A stretch of 64,000 bases of DNA from Ancalomicrobiaceae bacterium S20 (GTDB lineage Bacteria; Pseudomonadota; Alphaproteobacteria; Rhizobiales; Ancalomicrobiaceae): assembly GCA_040269895.1 (NCBI GenBank), contig CP158568.1:186001-250000 (forward strand), read 5' to 3'. The position numbers and the translations under genes were made by a program. The notes beneath the pieces are model-generated. The model did no database searches and was not told the DNA's origin. It saw only the letters and a program-made list of their open reading frames with translations. Positions 34,615 through 43,473 of the stretch are shown piece after piece. Position 1 is the stretch's first letter; each line of letters opens with the position of its first letter.

Positions 34615-35061
34615 TCAGTCGTGCGCCTTCGGGCGCCACTCGAGCCGGTCCTTGATGCGGCGCATGAGGCCGTCACGCACTGCGCGATAGGATTCCATGA
34701 TCTGGTCGCGCGAGCCGCTCGCCAGTTGCGGGTCGGGCGTCGGCCAGTATTCGACGTCCATCGCCATCGTGCGGGTCATGTCGAGCGCCTTGTGATGGGC
34801 CTCCGGCGCCAGTGTGATGACGAGGTCGAAGTTCGAATCTTCCAGATCCTCGAAGGTGTGCGGCTTGTGCTTGGAAATATCGAGGCCGATCTCCTCGATC
34901 GCCTTGACGGCGAAGGGGTCGAGCTCGCCGGAACGGACGCCCGCGGAGGCGATGTAGACTTCATGGCCGAACAGATGCCGGGCGATGGCCTCGGCCATCG
35001 GCGAGCGGACGGCGTTCATGCTGCAGGCGAACAGGACGGAGCTCGGGCCCGACCGGCTCAT
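34615..35061 (-). CDS. Low-molecular-weight protein tyrosine phosphatase family protein
   Basis: A 148-residue enzyme with the phosphate-binding loop C-x5-R (ACSMNAVRSPMAEA) near the N terminus. The Asp of the general-acid loop is in WPTPDPQ. This family includes tyrosine phosphatases and arsenate reductases; the conserved position upstream of infA is a common alphaproteobacterial arrangement. It lies four bases downstream of the UPF0262 gene, so the two are probably translated from one mRNA. The substrate is uncertain. Confidence 0.9.
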   Translation of the reverse strand: MSRSGPSSVLFACSMNAVRSPMAEAIARHLFGHEVYIASAGVRSGELDPFAVKAIEEIGLDISKHKPHTFEDLEDSNFDLVITLAPEAHHKALDMTRTMAMDVEYWPTPDPQLASGSRDQIMESYRAVRDGLMRRIKDRLEWRPKAHD

Positions 35062-35065
35062 GCCT

Positions 35066-35554
35066 TCAGCCTTTCCAATGCAGCGCGCAGACCAGCGTGA
35101 ACAGGCGTCGCGCCGTGTCGAAATCGACCTCGATCTTGCCGTCGAGCCGTTCCTGCAGCACGCGCGAGCCCTCGTTGTGCAGCCCGCGGCGGCCCATGTC
35201 GATCGCCTCGATCTGCGACGGCGTCGCGGTGCGGATCGCGGCGTAGTAGCTCTCGCAGACGAGGAAATAGTCCTTCACGATCTTGCGGAACGGCGTCAGC
35301 GACAGGATGTGCGTCATGACAGGCTTCAGGTGCTCGTCCGAGATCTCGAGCATCATCTTGCTCTCGACCAGACTGATGCGCAGCCGGTAGGGACCGCCGT
35401 CGTGCCCGACCGGGCGGAAGGCGTTCTCCTCGATCAGATCGTAGATCGCCACCGCGCGCTCGTGCTCGACGTCGTGCGAGGAACGCGCGATCGAGCCTTC
35501 GTCGAGCGTGACCTCGACGAGGCGGTTGCGGGTCAGGGTGCCGGACGCGTCCAT
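35066..35554 (-). CDS. UPF0262 family protein
   Basis: A 162-residue alphaproteobacterial protein of unknown function, recognised by [56 protein letters not shown] and [12 protein letters not shown]. It lies 15 bp downstream of hisD and is followed almost immediately by the phosphatase gene. Cytoplasmic; the role is unknown. Confidence 0.93.
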   Translation of the reverse strand: MDASGTLTRNRLVEVTLDEGSIARSSHDVEHERAVAIYDLIEENAFRPVGHDGGPYRLRISLVESKMMLEISDEHLKPVMTHILSLTPFRKIVKDYFLVCESYYAAIRTATPSQIEAIDMGRRGLHNEGSRVLQERLDGKIEVDFDTARRLFTLVCALHWKG

Positions 35555-35569
35555 GTCGTTCGCCTCCGC

Positions 35570-36862
35570 TCAGAGGTTCAGGCGGATGCCGACCGACCGG
35601 CCATGCGCATCGAGGCCTTCGGCCTTGGCGAGCGTCATGGCGGCGGGGGCGAGCGCGCGCAGCTGGTCGGGGCCGAGCTTCAGGAGCGAGGTGCGCTTCA
35701 TGAAGTCGAGCACGCCGAGGCCGGAGGAGAAGCGCGCCGAGCGCGCCGTCGGCAGCACGTGGTTGGAGCCGCCGACATAGTCGCCGATCACCTCGGGCGT
35801 GTAGCGGCCGAGGAAGACGGCGCCGGCATTGGTCACGGCCGCGAACAGCGGTTCGGGATCTTCGACGGCCAGTTCCAGATGCTCGGCCGCGATGCGATCG
35901 GCGAGCGCGACGCTCTCGGCGAGATCGCCGACCAGGATGATCGCGCCGAAGTCGCGCCAGCTCGCGCGCGCGGTCTCGGCGCGCGGCAGCGTGGCGAGCT
36001 GGCGTTCGACCGCCTTTTCCACTTCCGCCGCGAGCTCGGGCGAATCGGTGATCAGGATCGACTGTGCCGCCGTGTCGTGCTCGGCCTGGGCGAGCAGGTC
36101 GGCGGCGATCCAATCGGGATCGTTCGCCGCGTCGGCGACGACCAGCACCTCCGACGGGCCGGCGATCATGTCGATGCCGACCTGTCCGAACACCTGCCGC
36201 TTGGCGGCGGCGACATAGGCATTGCCGGGGCCGACGATCTTGGCGACCGGCGCGATCGTCTCGGTGCCGTAGGCGAGGGCGGCCACGGCCTGAGCGCCGC
36301 CGATCCGGTAGATCTCGTCGACGCCGGCGAGTTCGGCGGCGGCGAGCACCAGCGGATTGAGCTTGCCGTCCGGCGAGGGCACGACCATGACGATGCGGCC
36401 GACGCCGGCGACCTTGGCCGGCACGGCGTTCATCAGCACCGAGGACGGATAGCTCGCGGTGCCGCCCGGCACGTAGAGACCGACGGACTGCACGGCCGTC
36501 CACTTCGAGCCGAGCTCGACGCCGAGCGCATCCGTGTAGCGGTCGTCCTTCGGCCGCTGGCGCTCGTGATGGGAGCGGATGCGGTCGCGGGCGAGCTCGA
36601 GCGCGGCATAGGTCTCGGCATCGACGCTCGCGCGGGCGGCCGCGATCTCCGCGGCGGAGATGCGAATGCCGAGCTTGTCCAGATCGACCCGGTCGAATTT
36701 CTTCGACAGCTCGATCAGCGCCGCATCACCCTGTTCGCGCACCGCGCGGACGATCGCGCGCACCGCCTGATCGACGTCTTCGGATACCTCGCGCTTCATC
36801 GCGAGCAGATCGCGGAAACGGGCTTCGAAATCGGCGGCGGCGGTATCGAGACGGATGGCCAT
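35570..36862 (-). CDS. hisD: Histidinol dehydrogenase
   Basis: Last two oxidation steps of histidine biosynthesis (L-histidinol to L-histidine), zinc enzyme, 430 residues. Motifs: YVPGGTASYPSSVLM, GGAQAVAALAYGT, VGPGNAYVAAAKRQVFG, DMIAGPSEVLVVAD, QAEHDTAAQSILIT, and EHLELAVEDP with GSNHVLPT. The start is ATG 36862 with AGAGGC upstream, although the frame remains open further upstream into the DUF2948 gene. It sits 82 bp downstream of DUF2948. Confidence 0.96.
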   Translation of the reverse strand: MAIRLDTAAADFEARFRDLLAMKREVSEDVDQAVRAIVRAVREQGDAALIELSKKFDRVDLDKLGIRISAAEIAAARASVDAETYAALELARDRIRSHHERQRPKDDRYTDALGVELGSKWTAVQSVGLYVPGGTASYPSSVLMNAVPAKVAGVGRIVMVVPSPDGKLNPLVLAAAELAGVDEIYRIGGAQAVAALAYGTETIAPVAKIVGPGNAYVAAAKRQVFGQVGIDMIAGPSEVLVVADAANDPDWIAADLLAQAEHDTAAQSILITDSPELAAEVEKAVERQLATLPRAETARASWRDFGAIILVGDLAESVALADRIAAEHLELAVEDPEPLFAAVTNAGAVFLGRYTPEVIGDYVGGSNHVLPTARSARFSSGLGVLDFMKRTSLLKLGPDQLRALAPAAMTLAKAEGLDAHGRSVGIRLNL

Positions 36863-36944
36863 GGATGCCTCTGGAACGCGGACGTGCCGTTCTAGCCGCC
36901 GGGCGCCGACTTGTCGATGCGGCGTGGGGGGAGCCAGGGGCCGC

Positions 36945-37379
36945 TCACCCCTCGTGGGCCGGCATCTTTTCCGTCGACCAGGCAGCGCCGAGGTCGGCGA
37001 GGCCGGCTTCGATGCATTCGACCTCGAGGCGGATCGTGCCGCCGCCGGCGAACAACAGTTCGACCGTGCCGCCCGGCGCGTTGGTCTCCTCGAAACGGAT
37101 CGCCAGCAGTTCGAGCACGGTGTCGGGAAGATCAGGGCGGATGCGCGTCGCCTTGACCGCATCGACGCGGGCGAAATGCAGGCAGGCGCGGCGACGTTCG
37201 AAGCCGTGCTTGCGCCCCGCGCCGACGCCCTCCCAGACGAAGCGGTTCAGCGCAACGACGAGCCGGCGCTCCTTCGGCCGCCAGCTCACGTCGGCGACCT
37301 TGAGCACCGCATCCTGCACATGCGCCGATACGACGGCGAGGTCTTCCGCATCGAGGGCGAGCAGTTTTAGAGCGGACAT
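36945..37379 (-). CDS. DUF2948 family protein
   Basis: A 144-residue alphaproteobacterial protein of unknown function, typical of the murA-hisD interval in Hyphomicrobiales. Landmarks are MSALKLLALDAEDLAVVSAHVQDA, RRLVVALNRFVWE, RRRACLHFARV and IRLEVECIEAGLADLG. ATG 37379. No catalytic motif or membrane segment is apparent. Confidence 0.9.
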   Translation of the reverse strand: MSALKLLALDAEDLAVVSAHVQDAVLKVADVSWRPKERRLVVALNRFVWEGVGAGRKHGFERRRACLHFARVDAVKATRIRPDLPDTVLELLAIRFEETNAPGGTVELLFAGGGTIRLEVECIEAGLADLGAAWSTEKMPAHEG

Positions 37380-37418
37380 CGAATCGGGGCTCCTGGCGTG
37401 ATGCGGCATGGGACGAAG

Positions 37419-37454
37419 TCGGCGGTACGATCGGCGGTACGATCGGCGGTGCGG
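37419..37454. repeat. Three 12-bp tandem repeats
   Basis: TCGGCGGTACGA occurs twice exactly and a third time with two changes, in the gap between murA and the DUF2948 gene. No function evident. Confidence 0.7.
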
Positions 37455-37500
37455 CGACCGCACGGCAGCCACGGGCGCCGGGCCGCGCGCCGCCTCGTCA

Positions 37501-37542
37501 GAAACAAGAGAACGCGCCAGACTTAGGAAGTCCGGCGCGTTC
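37501..37542 (-). terminator. Terminator after murA
   Basis: Fourteen-base arms (GAACGCGCCGGACT and AGTCTGGCGCGTTC on the minus strand, one mismatch) with a 5-base loop, followed on the minus strand by TCTTGTTTC. It lies 38 bp past the murA stop, so DUF2948-hisD likely has its own promoter. Confidence 0.75.
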
Positions 37543-37579
37543 CCGCAACCGTGATGAACCCTGAGGCCGGTTCGGCCGA

Positions 37580-38881
37580 TCAGCGCGCGCCTTCGCCGCC
37601 GAGGCGCTCGATGATGGCGCCGCAGCGCGACAGCTTCTCTTCCAGCCGCTCGAAGCCGCGATCGAGATGGTAGACGCGGCTGACAGTCGTCTCGCCTTCG
37701 GCGGCGAGCCCGGCGATGACCAGCGACACCGAGGCGCGCAGGTCGGTCGCCATGACGGGCGCGCCGACCAGGCGATCGACGCCCTCGACGGTCGCGACCT
37801 GGCCATCGAGGCTGATGCGGGCGCCGAGCCGGGCGAGCTCGGCGACATGCATGAAGCGGTTCTCGAAGATGGTCTCCGTGATCCGCGACGTGCCGCTCGC
37901 GCGCGTCATCAGCGCCATGAACTGCGCCTGCAGGTCGGTCGGGAAGCCGGGGAACGGCTCGGTGGTGATGTCGACCGGGTGGATGCCGTGGCCGTTGCGC
38001 TTGACGCGGATGCCGGCGTTGGTCGGCGTGATCTCGGCGCCGGCGGCGGTGAGCGTGTCGAGCGCGTTGTCGAGCAGGTCCGGCGAGGTGCCCTCGAGCA
38101 TCAGGTCGCCGCCGGTCATCGCCACGGCCATCGCATAGGTGCCGGTCTCGATGCGGTCGGGCAGCACGCGGTGCGTCGCGCCGTGCAGGCGCTCGACGCC
38201 CTCGATGCGGATGGTGCCGGTGCCGGCGCCCTCGATCTTGGCGCCCATGGCGATCAGGCACTTGGCGAGGTCGGCGATCTCCGGCTCGCGGGCGGCATTG
38301 ACGAGCACGGTCTCACCGCGCGCGAGCGTCGCCGCCATCATCAGCGTGTGGGTGGCGCCGACCGAGACCTTCGGGAACACGATCTCGGCGCCGCGCAGGC
38401 CGCCGGGCGCCGACGAAACCACATAGCCGCGATCGATGTCGAGCTTGGCGCCGAGCTTCTCGAGACCCATCAGGAACAGGTCGACCGGCCGCGTGCCGAT
38501 CGAGCAGCCGCCCGGCAGCGACACCTTGGCCTCGTGGGCGCGCGCGAGCAGCGGGCCGATGACCCAGAAGCTCGCGCGCATCTGACTGACCAGATCGTAG
38601 GGCGCGCGCGTGTCGACGATCTCGCTGGCGCGCAGGTGGATGGTCTGCCCGGTCAGATGATCCTCGCCGGCGCGCTTGCCGTTCAGCGAATAGTCGACGC
38701 CGTGGTTCGACAGGATGCGGGTCAGGAGCGCGACGTCGCGCAGGCGCGGCACGTTCTCGAGCGTCAGCGTCTCGTCGGTGAGCAGGCTCGCGATCATCAG
38801 CGGCAGGGCCGCGTTCTTCGCGCCGGAAATCGGAATGACGCCGCTCAGCGCATTGCCGCCGACGATGCGGATCTTGTCCAT
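37580..38881 (-). CDS. murA: UDP-N-acetylglucosamine 1-carboxyvinyltransferase
   Basis: First committed step of peptidoglycan synthesis: enolpyruvyl transfer from PEP to UDP-GlcNAc. 433 residues. SGAKNAALP near the N terminus carries the catalytic Lys; the fosfomycin-target Cys is C126 in [23 protein letters not shown] and [18 protein letters not shown] occur in the second half. ATG 38881 has AAGG upstream. The frame is open for another 217 codons upstream, but that part does not resemble MurA and contains a separate small gene candidate. Confidence 0.97.
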   Translation of the reverse strand: MDKIRIVGGNALSGVIPISGAKNAALPLMIASLLTDETLTLENVPRLRDVALLTRILSNHGVDYSLNGKRAGEDHLTGQTIHLRASEIVDTRAPYDLVSQMRASFWVIGPLLARAHEAKVSLPGGCSIGTRPVDLFLMGLEKLGAKLDIDRGYVVSSAPGGLRGAEIVFPKVSVGATHTLMMAATLARGETVLVNAAREPEIADLAKCLIAMGAKIEGAGTGTIRIEGVERLHGATHRVLPDRIETGTYAMAVAMTGGDLMLEGTSPDLLDNALDTLTAAGAEITPTNAGIRVKRNGHGIHPVDITTEPFPGFPTDLQAQFMALMTRASGTSRITETIFENRFMHVAELARLGARISLDGQVATVEGVDRLVGAPVMATDLRASVSLVIAGLAAEGETTVSRVYHLDRGFERLEEKLSRCGAIIERLGGEGAR

Positions 38882-39210
38882 GAAACCTTGGCCTTTCTGG
38901 TGCCGCTGCCGCCCCCGGCCGACCCCCGATCGCGATCGGGCCGGCCGATCGCTCTGTCTTGACGTTTCGCTTACTCTCGCGTTCTGAGCCGGGCAAGCGT
39001 TGGAACACGACCTTGGCCGTGGATTACGGGTGGACTGTGGCGGGCTTGCGCCGTTTTGGCCCGATGTGGGCGCACGACGGGCTCGGCGAGCGCCTGGGGC
39101 GGCCCGTAGCGGCGTTCGTCGGGGGCGGCCGTTCCTGCCTTGGTGCGCGGGCCGGCGTGCGGGCGCCCGACACCATGTCCAGAGCGCGCAACGCTCGTCT
39201 CTGTCGCGAT

Positions 39211-39418
39211 CTAGTCGGAGGCTTCCGAACTGTCGGGCTTGGGACCTGCCGCTTCCGGCCGGGACCTTGGCGTCTCGAGCAGACTCTGCCTCGGCCTCGG
39301 CCTCGGCGGCGCGGCGGCCGCGCGCCTGCGCCTTGCGCCGCTTCAGATTTTCCCGCAGCGCCGCAGCGAGGCGTTCGGCGCGGTCGTCCTTGGGCGCGTT
39401 GGTCTGGTCGCTGGGCAT
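39211..39418 (-). CDS. Small murA-adjacent helical protein, possibly frameshifted
   Basis: From ATG 39418 the frame encodes [12 protein letters not shown] and the helix [20 protein letters not shown], a pattern I associate with a short conserved protein beside murA in Hyphomicrobiales. In this frame there is no stop before murA itself. A one-base shift around 39240-39300 would end the protein naturally in [10 protein letters not shown] at TAG 39213-39211. Either the gene carries a frameshift (true or a sequencing error) or it runs on into intergenic sequence. No clear ribosome site. Function unknown. Confidence 0.4.
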
Positions 39419-39987
39419 GGCGGGGCGGGGGCGGTCCGGAATGAGGCCTGGGTATCGGCCGCCCGCTCGTCGATCGCGGCCCGGCCGATCAAGCCACCTA
39501 TCACGCCGTGCGCGCCCGCGCGAGGGGCGCATGAACGTGGCGCTCGGCCGGGAAGGCTTGGCGCCATTCTGCCGAGGCGCAAGGTGCGGATGGGGCGATG
39601 ATCCGCCGGGGCGTCGATGAGCGGAGTGCGGCTGCTTGCTCTCGAACGCGCGACATGCGCCAGCGCGAGCGTGGACCGACGCGGCTCTCCGGCCGGACGT
39701 GGACGGCCGCTTGGTCCTCGCCGCGCGGGCGCAGGTGGATCTGCGCGGTCGTCGTTCCCTGACGGTCGGCCGTCGCCCATGAAACGGAGCCGGTTCGGCA
39801 CTGAATTGCAGGCCGTTTCGCTGGCCTCGGCCAGCGCGGCGGTCGCGTTACCCACAGGCGTCGGCATCGCGACGAGATCGTTTCGTCACAAGACTTGCGT
39901 CGTGGGGCCCGCTGTGGCACATACCGCCCGCGCAAGCCGACCGCCAACGCGGTTCCCCGGCTCGCGACGGCGTCCGGTACGCCCGAA
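39419..39987. other. Intergenic region without recognised genes
   Basis: About 570 bp of GC-rich DNA between the small murA-adjacent gene and tRNA-Thr. Open frames exist on both strands, but all are Arg/Pro/Ala-rich and look like composition artefacts. Nothing further is supported. Confidence 0.4.
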
Positions 39988-40062
<75 letters not shown>

Positions 40063-40257
40063 TTCCAAGCCTCTTTACCCAATCAATGTCGACGGGCGCG
40101 GTCGCAATGGCGGGGGCGCTTTGTCCTTGTTCTCGTCCGCTGGCCGCTCGCTCGATCCCGGCTCTCGTGCCGCGAACGCCGGGCGGTGAGGAGCGCCCGC
40201 GCGACGGTTCGGCACTCGACCGTGTCGACTCCGAACAAGTCCGCCCCGCCGACGCTA

Positions 40258-40343
40258 TTCACAATCGTCACAAAGCCGACATAATGGCTGACGTCGCTGC
40301 CCCACACCGGGCGACGTCGCGGCGGAGGCCTTCGTGCCTCCGC
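40258..40343 (+). promoter_or_regulatory. Candidate promoter and structured leader of the ABC operon
   Basis: TTCACA (40258-40263) and CATAAT (40280-40285) are spaced 16 bp and could be a -35/-10 pair. They are followed by a perfect 8-bp inverted repeat GACGTCGC/GCGACGTC (40290-40318) and a perfect 8-bp hairpin GCGGAGGC/GCCTCCGC with a 6-base loop (40322-40343). About 135 bp of leader then remains before the binding-protein start. An operator or leader control is possible; no riboswitch class is recognised. Confidence 0.35.
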
Positions 40344-40477
40344 GGCGGTCCGCACGACGTGGGGGCAACATTTCTCCGCGATTTCAGCGACACAAAACTG
40401 CATTGGACTCCTGTTACGCGGCGACGTCCTCTTCGACATCTCGCCGGATCGTTCCGGCCAACCACAAGGGCAATCCC

Positions 40478-41578
40478 ATGTCCATGACGCGCACCCTGGC
40501 CGTGTCGCTCGCCGCCTCCGTCAGCTTCGCGGCGGTCGCGCCGGCCTATGCCGACGCCTCGCCCGAGCTGATCGCCGCCGCCAAGAAGGAAGGCCAGCTC
40601 ACCGTCATCGCGCTGCCGCACGACTGGTGCGGCTACGGCGCCGTGATCGCCGGCTTCAAGGCCAAGTACGGTCTGACCATCAACGAGCTCAACCCGGATG
40701 CCGGTTCGGGCGACGAGGTCGAGGCGATCAAGGCCAACAAGGGCAACACCGGCCCGCAGGCGCCGGACGTCATCGACGTCGGTCTCTCCTTCGGCCCGAC
40801 CGCCAAGGAACAGGGCCTGATCCAGCCCTACAAGGTCTCGACCTGGGCCACGATCCCGGACGCCGCCAAGGACAAGGACGGCTACTGGTACGGCGACTAT
40901 TACGGCGTCCTCGCCTTCGAGGTGAACAAGGACATCGTCAAGGACAGCCCGAAGGACTGGCCGGACCTGCTGAAGAGCGACTATGCCAATTCGGTCGCGC
41001 TCGCCGGCGACCCGCGCACCGCCAACCAGGCGATCCAGGGCGTCTACGCCGCCGGCCTGTCGGCGGCCAAGGGCGATGCCTCGAAGGCCGCGGCCGAGGG
41101 CCTGAAGTTCTTCGGCGAGCTGCAGAAGAAGGGCAACTTCGTGCCGGTGGTCGGCAAGATCGCCTCGCTGACGCAGGGCGCCACCCCGATCATCATCCGC
41201 TGGGACTACAACGCGCTCGCCGACCGCGACAACGGCAAGGGCACCGCGATCGACGTCGTCGTGCCGCAGACCGGCGTGGTCGCGGGCGTCTACGTCCAGG
41301 CGATCAGCGCCTACGCGCCGCACCCGAACGCCGCCAAGCTCTGGATGGAGTATCTCTATTCGGACGAAGGTCAGCTCGGCTGGCTCAAGGGCTACTGCCA
41401 CCCGATCCGCTTCAACGATCTCGCCGCCAACAAGAAGATCCCGGCCGAGCTGCTCGCCAAGCTGCCGCCGGCGGAGGCCTATGCCAAGGCCGTGTTCCCG
41501 ACGCTCGATGAGCAGAACGCCGCCAAGGCCGAGATCACCAAGGGCTGGGACAGCGTCGTCGGCGCCCAGGTGAAGTGA
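40478..41578 (+). CDS. ABC transporter periplasmic substrate-binding protein
   Basis: A 366-residue type II binding protein of the iron/polyamine/phosphonate-like class. A Sec signal peptide ends at APAYA, before DASPELIAAAKKEGQLTV. PHDWCGYGAVIAGFKAKYG and PDVIDVGLSFGPTAKEQG are typical of the N-lobe; YWYGDYYGVLAFEVNKDIV and IIIRWDYNALAD line the likely ligand cleft. ATG 40478 (or 40484) with AAGGG upstream. It is first in an operon with two permeases and an ATPase. The aromatic and Asp residues of the cleft fit a small cationic or zwitterionic ligand, but the substrate is not determinable. Confidence 0.9.
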   Translation: MSMTRTLAVSLAASVSFAAVAPAYADASPELIAAAKKEGQLTVIALPHDWCGYGAVIAGFKAKYGLTINELNPDAGSGDEVEAIKANKGNTGPQAPDVIDVGLSFGPTAKEQGLIQPYKVSTWATIPDAAKDKDGYWYGDYYGVLAFEVNKDIVKDSPKDWPDLLKSDYANSVALAGDPRTANQAIQGVYAAGLSAAKGDASKAAAEGLKFFGELQKKGNFVPVVGKIASLTQGATPIIIRWDYNALADRDNGKGTAIDVVVPQTGVVAGVYVQAISAYAPHPNAAKLWMEYLYSDEGQLGWLKGYCHPIRFNDLAANKKIPAELLAKLPPAEAYAKAVFPTLDEQNAAKAEITKGWDSVVGAQVK

Positions 41579-41590
41579 TCGCTTCGGTCC

Positions 41591-41618
41591 GGATCGCCGC
41601 CGGCTGCGGCGGCGATCC
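41591..41618 (+). promoter_or_regulatory. Intercistronic hairpin after the binding-protein gene
   Basis: Perfect 11-bp stem GGATCGCCGCC/GGCGGCGATCC with a 6-base loop, 13 bp after the stop and with no T run. Such stems commonly protect the abundant binding-protein mRNA from 3' decay or partly terminate transcription, setting the binding protein above the permeases. Confidence 0.65.
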
Positions 41619-41699
41619 TGATCCTTGCCTTCCGGCCGCGCGGATCTCGCTCCGCGCGGCTGTCGTTTCCGGTCCCCGCCCTCGCGCCAGCGGTTGAGC

Positions 41700-42647
41700 A
41701 TGTCCGTCACAGACGCAACGTTTCGCCCGGCCGCGCCCCCGCCGGTCCATTCGCCCCAGACGGTCCCGCCGGCATCGGCCGGCGCGAAAGCCCCCGATGC
41801 CTCGCTCGTCTGGGCGGTGGCCGGCATGCTGCCCTTCGCGGCCTTCGCGATCCTGTTCCTGATCTGGCCGACCGGCCTGCTTCTCGTGCATGCCTTCGAG
41901 GCGCGGGGCGGCGGCTTCACGCTCGACAACATCGCGGAGATCTTCCGGCAGGAATCGATCCTGAAGTCGTTCCTGCTGTCGATCGAGATCAGCGCCGTCT
42001 CGGCGGTCGGCGGGGCGTTCTTCGGCTTCTTCGTCGCCTATGCGATCGTGCTCGGCGGCCTGCCGGGCTGGGTGCGCGGCGCGGTGATGACCTTCTGCGG
42101 CGTCGCGTCCAACTTCGCCGGCGTGCCGCTCGCCTTCGCCTTCATCGCGACGCTCGGCCGCGTCGGCCTGGTCGCCTTCGTGCTGCGCGATTGGTTCGGC
42201 ATCAATTTCAACGCGACCGGCTTCAATCTCTATACGTTCACCGGCCTGTCGATCGTCTATCTCTACTTCCAGATCCCGCTGATGGTGCTCGTGTTCGTGC
42301 CGGCGCTCGAGGGTCTGAAGCGCGAGTGGCGCGAGGCGACCGCCGTGCTCGGCGGCACCAACTTCCACTACTGGCGCTATGTCGCCATGCCGGTGCTCTG
42401 GCCGAGCATCCTCGGCGCGACGCTGCTCCTGTTCGCCAATGCCTTCGGTGCGGTCGCGACCGCCTACGCGCTGACCGGCTCGTCGCTGACCATCGTGCCG
42501 ATTCAGCTCTTCGCCCAGATCCGCGGCGACGTGCTCAACAATCCGGGTCTCGGCTATGCCATCGCACTCGGCATGGTCGTGATCACCACGCTCACCAGCG
42601 GCGGCTATATCCTGCTGCGCGCCCGCAGCGAAAGGTGGACGCGATGA
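41700..42647 (+). CDS. ABC transporter permease, first subunit
   Basis: A 315-residue inner-membrane protein with about six membrane segments (for example LPFAAFAILFLIWPTGLLLV) after a Pro/Ala-rich cytoplasmic start. The EAA loop contacting the ATPase is EWREATAVLGGTNFHYWRYV. ATG 41700. Its stop overlaps the next start by four bases (ATGA), so translation is coupled. Pairs with the next gene to form the channel. Confidence 0.9.
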   Translation: MSVTDATFRPAAPPPVHSPQTVPPASAGAKAPDASLVWAVAGMLPFAAFAILFLIWPTGLLLVHAFEARGGGFTLDNIAEIFRQESILKSFLLSIEISAVSAVGGAFFGFFVAYAIVLGGLPGWVRGAVMTFCGVASNFAGVPLAFAFIATLGRVGLVAFVLRDWFGINFNATGFNLYTFTGLSIVYLYFQIPLMVLVFVPALEGLKREWREATAVLGGTNFHYWRYVAMPVLWPSILGATLLLFANAFGAVATAYALTGSSLTIVPIQLFAQIRGDVLNNPGLGYAIALGMVVITTLTSGGYILLRARSERWTR

Positions 42648-43462
42648 AGCCGAGATCCTTGTTCGCCTGGGTGATCATCGCCTTCGCGTTCCTCTATTTC
42701 GTGGTGCCGCTGATCGCCACGCTCGAATACGCCATGCGGCAGATGCCGAACGGCGCGCCGCCCGGCTGGGTCTTCCTCGGCAAGTCGCACAGCTTCGACG
42801 CCTTCGTGTCGTCGTTCCGCAGCCCGGACTTCCAGATCGCCTTGTTCCGCTCGATGGTCCTCGCGGTCGCCGCCATTGCGATCGGCGTGCTGCTGGTCGT
42901 GCCGACGGTCTATCTGATCCGGCTCAAGCTGCCGGGCTGGCGCTCGCCGGTCGAGTTCGTCACGCTGCTGCCGCTGGTGGTGCCGGCGATCATCATCGTG
43001 TTCGGCTATAGCCGGCTCTACCTGTCGACGCCGTGGTCGCCGTTCAACAAGTCGCCGTTCGCGACCGACGTGCTGCTCACCTTTGGCTACGCGACGCTGG
43101 CGCTGCCCTACATGTATCGCGCGGTCGACACCGGCATGCGCGCGATCGACGTCAAGACGTTGACCGAGGCCGCGCAGAGCCTCGGGGCGAGCAACCTGCG
43201 CATCCTGATCAGCGTAGTGCTGCCGAACGTGCGCTCGGCCGTGCTCAGCGGCGCGTTCCTGACCTTTGCGATCGTCATCGGCGAGTTTACCTTCGCGAGC
43301 CTGCTCGCCCGGCCGGTGTTCGGCACCTATCTGCAGCAGATCGGCGCGAACCAGCCGTTCGAGCCGTCGGCGCTGGCGCTGATCGCCTTCTTCATCACCT
43401 GGGCCTGCATGGGCCTGATCCAGATCGTCGGCCGCGCCCGGGGCGCGAGCCCGGCCCGCTGA
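42644..43462 (+). CDS. ABC transporter permease, second subunit
   Basis: A 272-residue PotC-like permease with six predicted membrane segments. EAA loop: LTEAAQSLGASNLRILISVVLP. The start ATG 42644 has AAAGG upstream and overlaps the previous stop. It is followed 11 bp later by the ATPase gene. Confidence 0.92.
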   Translation: MKPRSLFAWVIIAFAFLYFVVPLIATLEYAMRQMPNGAPPGWVFLGKSHSFDAFVSSFRSPDFQIALFRSMVLAVAAIAIGVLLVVPTVYLIRLKLPGWRSPVEFVTLLPLVVPAIIIVFGYSRLYLSTPWSPFNKSPFATDVLLTFGYATLALPYMYRAVDTGMRAIDVKTLTEAAQSLGASNLRILISVVLPNVRSAVLSGAFLTFAIVIGEFTFASLLARPVFGTYLQQIGANQPFEPSALALIAFFITWACMGLIQIVGRARGASPAR

Positions 43463-43473
43463 GGGGATCCCGC

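Noticed and set aside
37580-39532. 650-residue MurA with a long N-terminal extension
   Set aside because: MurA starts at ATG 38881 with a good ribosome site; the extension does not resemble a domain and contains a separate small gene candidate.
38959-39947. Several 100-200 codon frames on both strands between murA and tRNA-Thr
   Set aside because: Arg/Pro/Ala-rich, mutually overlapping, no ribosome sites and no recognisable motifs.
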